This document shows positions 25,690 through 34,939 of a DNA stretch of 64,000 nucleotides, piece by piece. Within the stretch, counting starts at the first letter, position 1; every line of letters starts with the position of its first letter. The notes below the pieces were generated by a model. The model searched no databases. It saw only the letters and a program-made list of their open reading frames with translations, and was not told where the DNA came from. The stretch comes from Paenibacillus aestuarii (GTDB lineage: Bacteria; Bacillota; Bacilli; Paenibacillales; NBRC-103111), in the NCBI RefSeq assembly GCF_027789125.1, contig NZ_JAQFVF010000045.1:1-64000 (forward strand). The letters run 5' to 3'. The position numbers and the translations under genes were made by a program.

Positions 25690-25835
25690 TTAAGGCGCCG
25701 GTTCCATATCTAGAACTGATGCAACAGACTATGGATAAGGATACGGCTGATTTACGAAGGAGCAATTATTACAGTAAACAGAAGCGATTCGTCCATTCAT
25801 TAGGTTTCATAGAAACCCTATACTGAAATGGTTAA

Positions 25836-25849
25836 TGTAAGCGCTACAA
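25836..25849. promoter_or_regulatory. cre-like box before the secreted glycosidase
   Basis: TGTAAGCGCTACAA differs from the palindromic cre form TGTAAGCGCTTACA by one missing T. It lies 147 bp before the GTG of the glycosidase, so CcpA control of that gene is plausible. Confidence 0.45.
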
Positions 25850-25995
25850 CAACCTCGAAATTAGTATTAGGGGGGAGTGGAATTTGAAGAACTGAACTAA
25901 ACTTAGCAGTATCGCACTCTCATGGTTATTTGGTATCTGATCTTCGCCGTTCGAGTTATCATGAAAATCAAAAATTATGATATAGGAGGCAATTT

Positions 25996-28900
25996 GTGTC
26001 CAAAAACATGATCAATAAATTCCTTCTGAGGTTGATGATCTTTATTTTTGTGTTAGCATTGGGACTGCCGGTCGGAAATCGGATTGACGCAGATACAGCC
26101 GGCGTATACGAGGCCGAGGCGGTAGGAAATACGCTCTCCGGCAACGCCGTAGTTAGCGGTTGTGGAGCGTGCTCGGGTGGGCAAAAGGTAGGAGGTCTTT
26201 ACCAAGGAGCTTCTTTGCAGTTTAACCATGTTACTGTTCAAACAAGCGGAATTTATAAGGTAACGGTGTACTATACTTCCGGTGACCCTCGTTCGGCAAA
26301 TATCAGCGTCAACGGCGGGGAAAAGAACTACTACAATTTTCCGGCAACCACCGATTGGAATACAGTCGGAAGCTACGACGTGACATTAAATTTGAACGCT
26401 GGCAGCAATACGATTTTGATCGACGATAACAATTGGTACGCGCCGGATATCGACCGAATAGTCATAGGTGAACTACAGAATAATACGTCAAATGGCGTCT
26501 ACGAAGCTGAAGCAGCAGGAAACACGCTCCTCGGCAACGCCTCTGTAAGCGAGTGTGGAGCATGTTCGGACGGGCATAAGGTAGGAGGACTTTATCAAGG
26601 CTCTTCTTTGCAGTTAAACCATGTTACCGTTCAAACAAGCGGAAGTTATAAAGTAACGGTGTACTATATTTCCGGGGATCCTCGTTCGGCTAATATTAGC
26701 GTCAACGGCGGGGGGAAGAACTACGTCAATTTTCCGGCAACCGTCGATTGGAATACGGTCGGGAGCTACGACGTGACATTGAATTTGAACGCCGGCAGCA
26801 ATACGATTTTGATCGACGACAACAACTGGTACGCGCCGGATATCGACCGAATTGTCGTAGGAGGACTACAGAATATTCCGTCAAATGGCGTCTACGAAGC
26901 CGAAACAGCAGGAAACACGCTCCTCGGCAACGCCTCCGTAACCGGTTGTGGAGCGTGTTCGGGGGGGCAAAAGGTAGGAGCCCTTTACCAAGGCTCTTCT
27001 TTGCAGTTTAACCATGTTACTGTTCAAACGAGCGGAAGTTATAAGGTAACGGTGTACTATATTTCCGGAGATCCTCGCTCGGCTAATATCAGTGTCAATG
27101 GCGTGGCAAAGAACTACGTCAATTTTCCGGCAACTCCCGATTGGAATACAGTTGGAAGCTACGACGTGATAGTGGATTTGAACGCTGGCAGCAATACGAT
27201 TTTGATCGACGATAGCAACTGGTACGCGCCCGATATCGACCGAATTGTCGTGCAGGCTATAAACGGTACTATAGACCCTGGAGCTGATGAAGGAGCAATC
27301 GGAATTCCTCTTAGTCCTGTCAACTATAAGACAATAACCGTTACCCCGTACACTTCAGGTATGAAGGTATCTAACGGGCAATACACCGTCACCTATCATT
27401 CGGGGACCGGGTTTGCCGATTATCAATGGAATAATGGCCAGCAGTTCATGGGCGCATATGGAAAAATCAAGATGAACGGTGAGGAATTGAAAACGATTGA
27501 TTATCCTTCCCATTCGGTGTCTTTGGAGCAGATAGTTCCCCTTAATGATCATTTCGGTACGGGAATCGAAGTTGTCTTCACGCATACGGAGGAAGGTAAA
27601 CCGACACTTCGTCAGGTTTATGATTTCTACGAAGGCAAGTCTTACTTCCTCGCTCGGCTTGATGCGGTCAGCGGGCAGCCATTCAGCACCAATTATATGG
27701 CGCCGGTCGCTGTTAATCGGGCTGGCGGCGTGACGACTGGCCAAACTGCCGACAACCGTATCTTGAATGTTCCTTTTGATAACGACATGTGGATTCGCTA
27801 TGCAGCTAAGACTTTAAACCAAACCGATACCAGTTATGAAGTCACGGCGATCTATGACAATGCATCACGTCAGGGGCTGATTATCGGGTCTGTCACGCAT
27901 GACAACTGGAAAACGGGCATTGATTGGAGCGGCTTGTTTAATCAGCTCAATCAGTTGACCATATATGGAGGAGCATCCTCCAATATTACCCACGATTCCC
28001 AGCCGCATGGCAGCCTGACTGGAACTCAGGTTTCTTCTCCGACCATCTTAATCGGCGGTTTTGCGGATTATCGCGAAGGCTTGGAAGCGTATGGGCGCGC
28101 AAATGCCGTTATTACGCCAACAAGAAGTTTGGACAGCGCATTGCCGCAAGGCGTGCCAGTTGGTTGGAATAGCTGGGGAGGCATCGGATATACATTAACC
28201 TACCAGAACATCGTAGATACTTCGAACTATTTTAAAACTCATCTGCCGACCTTTAATCATAATGGTGCCGTCTATATCAACACGGATGCTCACGGGGCTC
28301 AATTGACAGAGGAACAATTGGAGCAGGCAGTTTCTGTCATTCATGCCAACGGCCAGCAAGCAGGCGTTTACTGGGCACCGTTCACTTACTGGGGAGAAGA
28401 TTTGAATCAGCCGGTAGAAGGAACAAATGACCAGTATAAATACAAAGATATCGTGCTTAAGGATAATTCCGGTAATCCGCTGCCTAAACTAGACGGTGCC
28501 TTTGCGATCGATCCGACACACCCCGGCGCGAAGCAGATGTTCGCTTATTATGTGAACCGCTTCAAACAAATCGGTTATTCTTATGTGAAACTGGATTTTC
28601 TTTCGCATGGAGCATTGGAAGGCACGCATGCGGATCCGAACGTTACAACGGGTATTCAAGCTTATAATGTAGGTATGCGATATATCAGTGATGTATTGGA
28701 TGGCAAGCTATTCGTAAGCGAGTCGATTGCACCCCTCTTTCCGGCTCAATACGCGAATAGCAGACGCATTGCTACCGATACATTCGGTTCGATTCACGAT
28801 TCCGAATACGAGCTTAACGCGTTAACTTACGGTTGGTGGCAAAATGCGACGATTTACAATTTTACGGACCCGGATCATGTCGCGCTCACTCATGCTGGCT

Positions 28901-30069
28901 CCTTAACGGAAGCGCGCAGTCGCTTGAATTCGGCGGTCATTTCCGGTACGGTACTTTTGGATGGGGACGATGTCAATAACCCGGTTGCGCAAGATTACAT
29001 GGCGCAATTGTATTCGAATCCCAAAGTCATTGAGCTCGCCACAAAAGGAAAGGCGTTTAGACCGGTGGAAGGAAATACAGGGGCAAATGCGACGGATACG
29101 TTCGTGAAGCAGGACGGCAACGATTATTATTTGGCTGTCTTTAATTATAGCGGCAACTCTTCCACTGCGAAGACGATAGATCTTGCCCGTGCCGGACTGC
29201 CCGCCGAAACTGCTTACAGCGTCGAAGATTTGTGGACGGGGCAAGTTTCCGCCACAAGCGGAACGTTTCAGCTCGCGCTTCAGCCGGCCGAATCCAAACT
29301 ATTCAAGCTCACGCAGGAGGTCCCGCTGATGACTACGGCTGTAGTTGCACCGTCACAGCCTGATGGACTGAACGGATGGTACATCAATCCGGTTACGGTA
29401 AGCCTGAGCGCTACTGACAATCTGTCGGGTGTAGCTAAGACGGAGTACAGCCTTGACGGAGGCAAAGAATGGAAAAATTATACAGGGGCAATAATCTTTA
29501 ACCAAGATAACAAGTATATGATGAGCTATCGGTCGACTGATAAAGCCGGCAATGTGGAAGCGCCCCAAACCCTCAGCTTCAATCTGGATATGATTGCGCC
29601 TGCAATCACAATCAACGGATTAGTGGGTGGTACTTACAGCGATTCGGTAGATATGACACCAACCATTTTGTTGAGCGACGACTTGTCAGGGATTGACAGC
29701 AGCAAGAGTACGGTTACGTTGGATACGTATGGGGTGGAGCAAGACAAACCAATCCCCCTCTATACGTTGCCGCTTGGATCGCATTCGTTCATCGTAACAG
29801 CGAGCGATCAGGCTGGGAATGTGGGCAATAAAACGATAACTTTCCAAACCACAACAGATGTTGAGTCCCTACAAACATTAGTTTCCCGGTTTACGAATGC
29901 TGGATGGATCGATAATGCAGGTATCTCCAACAGTTTAAAAAGCAAATTGACTGCTAACAATTTAGTTGAATTCGTGAATGAATTGAAAGCACAAAGCGGA
30001 AAACATATTTCAACTCAAGCCGCTTATTACTTGCTTCGGGATGTCCAATATTTATTATCACAAAAGTGA
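25996..30069 (+). CDS. Secreted GH27/GH36-like glycosidase with three tandem CBM35-like modules
   Basis: 1357 residues. GTG start with AGGAGG 6 nt upstream. Signal peptide about 1-35 (INKFLLRLMIFIFVLALGLP). Three near-identical modules of 131 residues follow (about 36-421), each beginning VYEAEA and ending WYAPDIDRIV, the calcium-binding beta-sandwich pattern of CBM35/CBM6. A beta-sandwich region (about 440-700) leads to a (beta/alpha)8 catalytic domain starting VGWNSWG (about 722-728). Asp867 in YVKLDF is the likely nucleophile and Asp928 in RIATDTFG the likely acid/base, as in clan GH-D alpha-galactosidases. Two Ig-like OmpL47-type modules follow (TDNLSGVAKTEYSLDGGKEW), then a short helical C-terminus. 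No LPxTG anchor is visible, so it is probably released or held by its domains. Exact sugar unknown. Confidence 0.83.
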   Translation: MSKNMINKFLLRLMIFIFVLALGLPVGNRIDADTAGVYEAEAVGNTLSGNAVVSGCGACSGGQKVGGLYQGASLQFNHVTVQTSGIYKVTVYYTSGDPRSANISVNGGEKNYYNFPATTDWNTVGSYDVTLNLNAGSNTILIDDNNWYAPDIDRIVIGELQNNTSNGVYEAEAAGNTLLGNASVSECGACSDGHKVGGLYQGSSLQLNHVTVQTSGSYKVTVYYISGDPRSANISVNGGGKNYVNFPATVDWNTVGSYDVTLNLNAGSNTILIDDNNWYAPDIDRIVVGGLQNIPSNGVYEAETAGNTLLGNASVTGCGACSGGQKVGALYQGSSLQFNHVTVQTSGSYKVTVYYISGDPRSANISVNGVAKNYVNFPATPDWNTVGSYDVIVDLNAGSNTILIDDSNWYAPDIDRIVVQAINGTIDPGADEGAIGIPLSPVNYKTITVTPYTSGMKVSNGQYTVTYHSGTGFADYQWNNGQQFMGAYGKIKMNGEELKTIDYPSHSVSLEQIVPLNDHFGTGIEVVFTHTEEGKPTLRQVYDFYEGKSYFLARLDAVSGQPFSTNYMAPVAVNRAGGVTTGQTADNRILNVPFDNDMWIRYAAKTLNQTDTSYEVTAIYDNASRQGLIIGSVTHDNWKTGIDWSGLFNQLNQLTIYGGASSNITHDSQPHGSLTGTQVSSPTILIGGFADYREGLEAYGRANAVITPTRSLDSALPQGVPVGWNSWGGIGYTLTYQNIVDTSNYFKTHLPTFNHNGAVYINTDAHGAQLTEEQLEQAVSVIHANGQQAGVYWAPFTYWGEDLNQPVEGTNDQYKYKDIVLKDNSGNPLPKLDGAFAIDPTHPGAKQMFAYYVNRFKQIGYSYVKLDFLSHGALEGTHADPNVTTGIQAYNVGMRYISDVLDGKLFVSESIAPLFPAQYANSRRIATDTFGSIHDSEYELNALTYGWWQNATIYNFTDPDHVALTHAGSLTEARSRLNSAVISGTVLLDGDDVNNPVAQDYMAQLYSNPKVIELATKGKAFRPVEGNTGANATDTFVKQDGNDYYLAVFNYSGNSSTAKTIDLARAGLPAETAYSVEDLWTGQVSATSGTFQLALQPAESKLFKLTQEVPLMTTAVVAPSQPDGLNGWYINPVTVSLSATDNLSGVAKTEYSLDGGKEWKNYTGAIIFNQDNKYMMSYRSTDKAGNVEAPQTLSFNLDMIAPAITINGLVGGTYSDSVDMTPTILLSDDLSGIDSSKSTVTLDTYGVEQDKPIPLYTLPLGSHSFIVTASDQAGNVGNKTITFQTTTDVESLQTLVSRFTNAGWIDNAGISNSLKSKLTANNLVEFVNELKAQSGKHISTQAAYYLLRDVQYLLSQK
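26101..27279 (+). repeat. Three tandem 393-bp coding repeats
   Basis: Repeat units begin at 26101, 26494 and 26887, exactly 393 bp apart (131 codons). DNA identity between units is very high, including synonymous positions, implying recent duplication or ongoing gene conversion. Each unit encodes one carbohydrate-binding module. Confidence 0.92.
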
Positions 30070-30088
30070 GCTAGGATCTCCGTTCATG

Positions 30089-30131
30089 AAATAACCTCCA
30101 GAACCGGCAACTACGGTTTGGAGGTTATTTT
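30089..30131 (+). terminator. Rho-independent terminator after the glycosidase
   Basis: AATAACCTCCAgAACCG, loop GCAACTA, CGGTTtGGAGGTTATT, then TTCAACC. Confidence 0.8.
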
Positions 30132-30211
30132 CAACCTCACTGGGAGCACGATAGCACAAACGGGAAAAATCCAGCGGTCACCCGTAATCCTGCCAAGCCA
30201 AATTTTCAAAA

Positions 30212-30247
30212 AAGAGCGCCAGGCCAATGCCTGACGCTCTTGCTTTT
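30212..30247. terminator. Bidirectional terminator
   Basis: AAGAGCGCCAGGC, loop CAAT, GCCTGACGCTCTT, with T-runs on both sides (AAAAAAG before on the plus strand, GCTTTTTG after). Confidence 0.75.
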
Positions 30248-30349
30248 TGCCAAACCCTATTGTTTACCGCGCTACCAAGCTATCCTCACCGGATTTCTTG
30301 ATCTGTTTGCTTCGCAGCTGACCGCAAGCCGCATCGCTATTCGTCCCAT

Positions 30350-30680
30350 GCTCCGGGCGGACGCTGACAGAGATGCTCTGCTTTTTCAACGTACCATAAA
30401 AGGCGTGTATCGTCTCGGTTTTGCATGGGAAGACGAAAGCTTAAGCCATTCTGTCCAATTATTATAACCAGAAGGGCAGAGCATATTGGGTTGCACTTGA
30501 TGAGAGCGGAAAGGTTCTTGGCGGCTGCGGGATCGCTGAATACGGCTTGACTGAGGAACATATATGCGAGTTGCAGAAGATGTACTTGCTTAAGGAAGCA
30601 AGAGGGACAGGAGTCGCGGTTGAGAGTTGGTAAAAACCGCACTACAGTTTGCAAAGCAGGTACTTCAATTCAATTTAGTG
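30350..30680 (+). pseudogene. GNAT acetyltransferase remnant
   Basis: Recognisable core VALDESGKVLGGCGIAEYGL, EEHICELQKMYLLKEARGTG then VAVESW and a stop. LQKMYLLKEARGTG is acetyl-CoA motif A. The N-terminal strands are in another frame and the C-terminal half is lost by a frameshift near 30630. Ends are approximate. Confidence 0.65.
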
Positions 30681-31010
30681 GAGACAAGGGCTGGCTTTGA
30701 GACCGCTATTTTTACAGAAGACGAACAGGACCTCACAGCAAATGACATTAGGTCCGAGTTCCTAAAATTTACAGTCAGTTGGTCTTCTTCAATATTTTTT
30801 CCACCAATTTCATATTCATGAAAAAAGATACTTATGGTACTATGTTTTAAGAAAAATGCCAAAACTTTGGAAGGACTAAATCGTAATTCCAAAGTGCGGG
30901 GGAGCTTTATGACGTAGCCGCGTCTTGGGGTGAATCGCATTGACGAGGGGATGTATCCTCATTCCTAACCCGACAACTAACCTCGCAGGCTTATTAAAAG
31001 GAGGAGTAGC

Positions 31011-31781
31011 ATGAAACAACATCTTAAGAAAACGATCTTCGCTCTAGTAACAGGGCTTGCTATCACTAGCCTTGGAACCCCTGCATTTGCCTCTACTTAT
31101 CAGGCAAAACCCCAAGATACTTTATGGAAAATTGCAATAGCTAACAAAATTCCTTTAGCTTTGGTTCTAAAAGCAAATCCAAATATTAATCCGTTGAATC
31201 TGCGACCAGGGGATCTTGTGAATCTACCAGATCTGCGCTACACCGTAATGGATGGAGATACATTCTGGATCATATCCAAGAAGTTGCAGCTTCCTTTAGA
31301 TCAGCTTTTGGCAGCCAATCCTAAAGTCGATCCAAAGAATTTATACGCTGGTTTAGTCTTGACGCTGCCTTCAGCATTAACAGGGAAGAGTGTTCGTGTA
31401 TCTTCCACCTCTGCATCCTCTAACTCCATTTTGATTGAAGGACAAGCTCAACCATTTAAAAAGAAGATTTCGGTGAAGGCCACCGCGTACTCCAGTCATC
31501 CCTCTGAAAATGGTTGGGGACCTATTGATTACTATGGAAATCCTCTTAAATTGGGAACTATAGCTGTAGATCCATCTATCATTCCAATGGGATCCAAGGT
31601 TTTGATTACCGGCTATGATGACATTGACAAGGATTTGCCTAGTGACGGTTTGATTGCTTACGCAACCGATCAAGGAAGCGCAATAAAAGGGAATCGTATT
31701 GATATTTTCCTTCCTGGAAGTGTAGAAAAGGTATCGCGTTTCGGCTTTCAAGACGTTAATGTATATATCCTGGAACAATAA
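31011..31781 (+). CDS. Secreted cell-wall protein: two LysM domains plus 3D (double-psi barrel) domain
   Basis: 256 residues. Signal peptide 1-27 (KKTIFALVTGLAITSLGTPA, FA-S cleavage). Two LysM peptidoglycan-binding modules follow: YQAKPQDTLWKIAIANKIPL ... NLRPGDLVNLP (about 30-77) and RYTVMDGDTFWIISKKLQLP ... NLYAGLVLTLP (about 79-122). The C-terminal 3D domain (about 150-256) contains KATAYSS, GTIAVDPSIIPMGSKVLI, the Asp triad around YATDQGSAIKGNRIDIF. Same plan as Bacillus YocH and YabE-like proteins; likely a muralytic enzyme acting in growth or sporulation. AAGGAGGAG ribosome binding site. Between GNAT debris and repeat DNA, apparently monocistronic. Confidence 0.9.
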   Translation: MKQHLKKTIFALVTGLAITSLGTPAFASTYQAKPQDTLWKIAIANKIPLALVLKANPNINPLNLRPGDLVNLPDLRYTVMDGDTFWIISKKLQLPLDQLLAANPKVDPKNLYAGLVLTLPSALTGKSVRVSSTSASSNSILIEGQAQPFKKKISVKATAYSSHPSENGWGPIDYYGNPLKLGTIAVDPSIIPMGSKVLITGYDDIDKDLPSDGLIAYATDQGSAIKGNRIDIFLPGSVEKVSRFGFQDVNVYILEQ

Positions 31782-32288
31782 AATGAAATAAATGGTATTC
31801 GGGGGCTATACCTGCATGATTTCGGTGGAATGCTCGGTGACGAATGATTTCTACATAGAATTGTTTTTCATTTCTTTGATCTTTTATGGGATAAGACGTA
31901 TTCCGTAGCCATAGGATGTATCATTATATTTGCTCCATGGATGTTCACATAAGTAAGGCAAGAAAGGCAAAGTCAAAAGTTCAGATGAGAAAAAATGAAA
32001 GTAAACGGGTACGGTATGGATGATAAGAGATGTCCAATGACACAAAAGTACCTACATAAACCGATGCTAAAAGCTTGAGAAATCAAGCTTATAATTTTTT
32101 ATGTAGGGAAATTTGTGTCATAGAAAAATACACAATTCCCCTACATTGTAGTCTTGTGACACAAAACCACCTAAATTATAGACTTTCGTCGTATTAATGT
32201 GTTTGATTAATGAACGAACCATGACCGGATCATTCATCGCAGCAGCTTTATATCAAGCTCCAAGTAATGGGCGGCTAGCACAGGAGAA
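31782..32288. other. Intergenic stretch with a MITE-like repeat
   Basis: No gene. 32036-32170 holds the long inverted repeat described separately. The 3' ends of the LysM-3D gene (plus) and the ger operon (minus) converge here. Confidence 0.5.
32036..32170. repeat. MITE-like inverted repeat, TGTAGGGAAATTTGTGTCAT family
   Basis: ATGACACAAAAGTACCTACATAAA...AAGCTTGA (32038-32079) pairs with TCAAGCTT...TTTATGTAGGGAAATTTGTGTCAT (32083-32122) as a long imperfect hairpin. A second inverted pair follows: TGTAGGGAAATTTGTG...CACAATTCCCCTACA. A related copy is at 36361-36459 and a half-copy at 3046-3066. Confidence 0.7.
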
Positions 32289-33422
32289 TCAGTACTTGAT
32301 CTTTCCCGCATGGTTTAATTTAACATCTACCCTAATGTTTAGGGAACTAGGAGTTAGTCTAAAGTCCCCTCGATTATGCCATTTTTTCCACTCCTGGTTA
32401 TTCTTTTGGTATAGGGTGTGCTCTAACTGCATCAAATCCAATCCATTTTTAAGCCCTTCTTCGTAGGTATCTTTAATTTCTTTCTGAACTTCCTCGGCGA
32501 CCCTTAGCTCCAGAAGTGCTTCGGGTATCGGTTGTAAAACTTCACTGATATATCCTGAAATTTTTATGTCCATATTAAAAGCAACATGTTCCTGTCCCGA
32601 CTGAGCAATAATTGTTATTTTCGGCTTTTCCAAGGACACGGATGCTTGAGGCTTACCTTCAGAACGGATCAGAAGTGGACTTCGATTGGTCTTAGGCTCA
32701 ACCCACCTAAGTCCTTGAACACTTTTCCATCCGAACCATTTTTGGAAATTTCCATTCTGAAATACAAAGATACCGTCAATCTTCAGCAAAGGCTGTTGCT
32801 GTTTGTTACTTCTCCAAGTATGATTGGAGATTGACAACGAAGGTAATAATGCTGAATTTCCAGGTTCCCGTGTCTCCGAAATAAACTCTCTCAATGTCAA
32901 AGGTGCGATGAGAGATTGTTGTTTGTATACTTCAAGAGGTTGATTCAGCACGGACATCAATGGAGAAAGGCTAAAAAAAGGGGTGATCTCAAACAATTCA
33001 TCGATGCGTTGTTTAGTTCCAAACACCCAAGGTGTGTAACGGAACTCATAATAGCGATTCAGGAGTTCCCTAACATCCTTCATACCTGATTTCATGATGC
33101 CTTCACCTATTACTACGGTGTTAAGCTGGCCATATGCAGTTCGCATTTGCGAGGTTTTATACAGATCATTGAATGCTCCAATCAGAGTCTCCCCTGTACC
33201 TACCCCCACCCAAACCGGCATTGGTTGTGTCGGTTTGCTTGCTTCTGATTTCGCTACAGAGGAAAAGTCAAGCATTTGTACGTACGCGCGGTATTGGTTA
33301 TTTTCAAGATCAAACCCAATCGAGGTGACATAGTTGATTTCCTGTATATCTTTAATATCCCAGCACCCGGATAGCAACGGCACTAGCAGCCAAATAATAG
33401 CGATTTTCCCTATGCTGCGCAT
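32289..33422 (-). CDS. Spore germination receptor subunit C (Ger(x)C-family lipoprotein)
   Basis: 377 residues. Lipoprotein signal with Cys20 (LLVPLLSGC) followed by WDIKDIQEINYVTSIGFDLE, the almost invariant start of GerAC proteins. It is anchored to the outer face of the spore inner membrane and forms the germinant receptor with subunits A and B. The ATG overlaps the TAA of the A subunit (TAATG) with CAGGAGG upstream, so translation is coupled. Last gene of the operon. Confidence 0.93.
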   Translation of the reverse strand: MRSIGKIAIIWLLVPLLSGCWDIKDIQEINYVTSIGFDLENNQYRAYVQMLDFSSVAKSEASKPTQPMPVWVGVGTGETLIGAFNDLYKTSQMRTAYGQLNTVVIGEGIMKSGMKDVRELLNRYYEFRYTPWVFGTKQRIDELFEITPFFSLSPLMSVLNQPLEVYKQQSLIAPLTLREFISETREPGNSALLPSLSISNHTWRSNKQQQPLLKIDGIFVFQNGNFQKWFGWKSVQGLRWVEPKTNRSPLLIRSEGKPQASVSLEKPKITIIAQSGQEHVAFNMDIKISGYISEVLQPIPEALLELRVAEEVQKEIKDTYEEGLKNGLDLMQLEHTLYQKNNQEWKKWHNRGDFRLTPSSLNIRVDVKLNHAGKIKY

Positions 33423-34939
33423 TAGGATTCCTCCTGTTGCCGGGTACTGTCTTTGGTCTGCAAAATTTCCGCTCGCCGGGTTTTCATGTACCAGGGCTTA
33501 CGAATCAGCGCCATGACAGCATCCTTCCAGCGTATCGGGGATAAAGGTGCAAGGTACGGTACCCCAAAGGATTTGAGCGAAGAGAGATATACGACAATGG
33601 CGATGACCGATAGATTAAATCCGAAAATACCGAGTGTAGACCCGCATAGCATGACAAAGAGTCGGATGATACTGACAGTACCCACCAGGGACTGATTGAC
33701 CAAAGTAAAACTGGAGACGGCAGTGATAGCTGCAATAACGAGAAAGGTAGTGGACGCAAGACCGGCCCGAATAGCCGCATCACCGACGACAATACCTCCG
33801 ACAACGGCAACCGTCTGCCCAACTGCTTTTGGCAGACGCTCACCGGCTTCCCTGAACAATTCAAACAGAGCTATCATTAAGAATCCTTCCAAAGGCGCAG
33901 GCATAGGCAGTCCAATACGTGAAAGAGAGATTGTGGCCACGAAGGGATAAGGAAGTTGCTCCAAGTTGAAAGAGGCAAGTGCTACCCAGAAACCGGGAAG
34001 CAGTAAAGAGATCACAAGACCGGCGAAGCGAAACAGCAGTCCGAACGAGCTCATATAGAATGGAATATAGAAGTCTTCTGGCGTCTTCAGCAGCAGCGTT
34101 AAGTTCGCCGGCCCGATGACGGCAGTTGGTGCCCCCTCAACGATCACGATAAACCTGCCTCTTGCAAGACAGTCCACTACAAAATCGGGACGAGTGGTAT
34201 AATGCAGCAGTGGAAATAGCGAGCGAGAAGAATCCGAAAGTATTTCTTCCAATTGACTACTGCTGAACAGCAAATCCATATTAATATGCTGCAACCGTGA
34301 TCTGACTTCGTCTACGATCTCGGTTTTCGTAATATCCTCAACATAGAGAAGAGCAACCTTACTGCGGCTTCGTTTCCCTATGGTAAACTGTTCATAGCAT
34401 AAAGAGTTGCTGCGCAGCCGTTTTCGAACCAATGCTACATTGGTACTAAGTTCTTCTACAAACGCGTCTTTAGGGCCTTTAATAGATATCTCGGTATTCG
34501 ATTCTTCGGGCTGACGTTGAGGGGGGGATGCGGTATCGGCTGTGTATATGACATTCAAGTGTTCAAAGTATAGAACGAGTTCGCCAGAAAACACACGATC
34601 AATGATTTCTTCTTTTTGATGAATGCGGTCTAATTTGAGTTTTTTATCCAGATCCATACTGAAATTATTATTAATTAAGTCCGTCAAACGAGGAATCAAA
34701 TATTCGTTCATCGGTTTTGTGTCCGTTAGCCCTTCGCAATAAAAAAGCAATACGCTTTGCAAATGCTCCATGTCACCCAACTCGTATGTTTCCATTTTGA
34801 TGTCCGCTGATTTTCTAAATAGATGACAAATCTCTTCCGCCGTCCATTCCTTATTTTCAGAAGACGGAGTGAAAGATTCCGATACAACTCGGACATTTTC
34901 TTCTTTTGTAATAAATCTCCGAAACCAATTAGATTTCAT
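33422..34939 (-). CDS. Spore germination receptor subunit A (GerAA family)
   Basis: 505 residues. The N-terminal cytosolic domain (about 1-250) includes ELSTNVALVRKRLRSNSLCY and IGKRSRSKVALLYVEDITKT; then PTAVIGPANLTLLLKTPEDFY, PFVATISLSRIGLPMPAPLE and several membrane spans to YLAPLSPIRWKDAVM. These are the conserved motifs of GerAA/SpoVAF proteins. It functions with subunits B and C in nutrient sensing during germination. The ATG has AAGGTGG 6 nt upstream and lies 11 nt inside the end of the B gene. Confidence 0.93.
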   Translation of the reverse strand: MKSNWFRRFITKEENVRVVSESFTPSSENKEWTAEEICHLFRKSADIKMETYELGDMEHLQSVLLFYCEGLTDTKPMNEYLIPRLTDLINNNFSMDLDKKLKLDRIHQKEEIIDRVFSGELVLYFEHLNVIYTADTASPPQRQPEESNTEISIKGPKDAFVEELSTNVALVRKRLRSNSLCYEQFTIGKRSRSKVALLYVEDITKTEIVDEVRSRLQHINMDLLFSSSQLEEILSDSSRSLFPLLHYTTRPDFVVDCLARGRFIVIVEGAPTAVIGPANLTLLLKTPEDFYIPFYMSSFGLLFRFAGLVISLLLPGFWVALASFNLEQLPYPFVATISLSRIGLPMPAPLEGFLMIALFELFREAGERLPKAVGQTVAVVGGIVVGDAAIRAGLASTTFLVIAAITAVSSFTLVNQSLVGTVSIIRLFVMLCGSTLGIFGFNLSVIAIVVYLSSLKSFGVPYLAPLSPIRWKDAVMALIRKPWYMKTRRAEILQTKDSTRQQEES

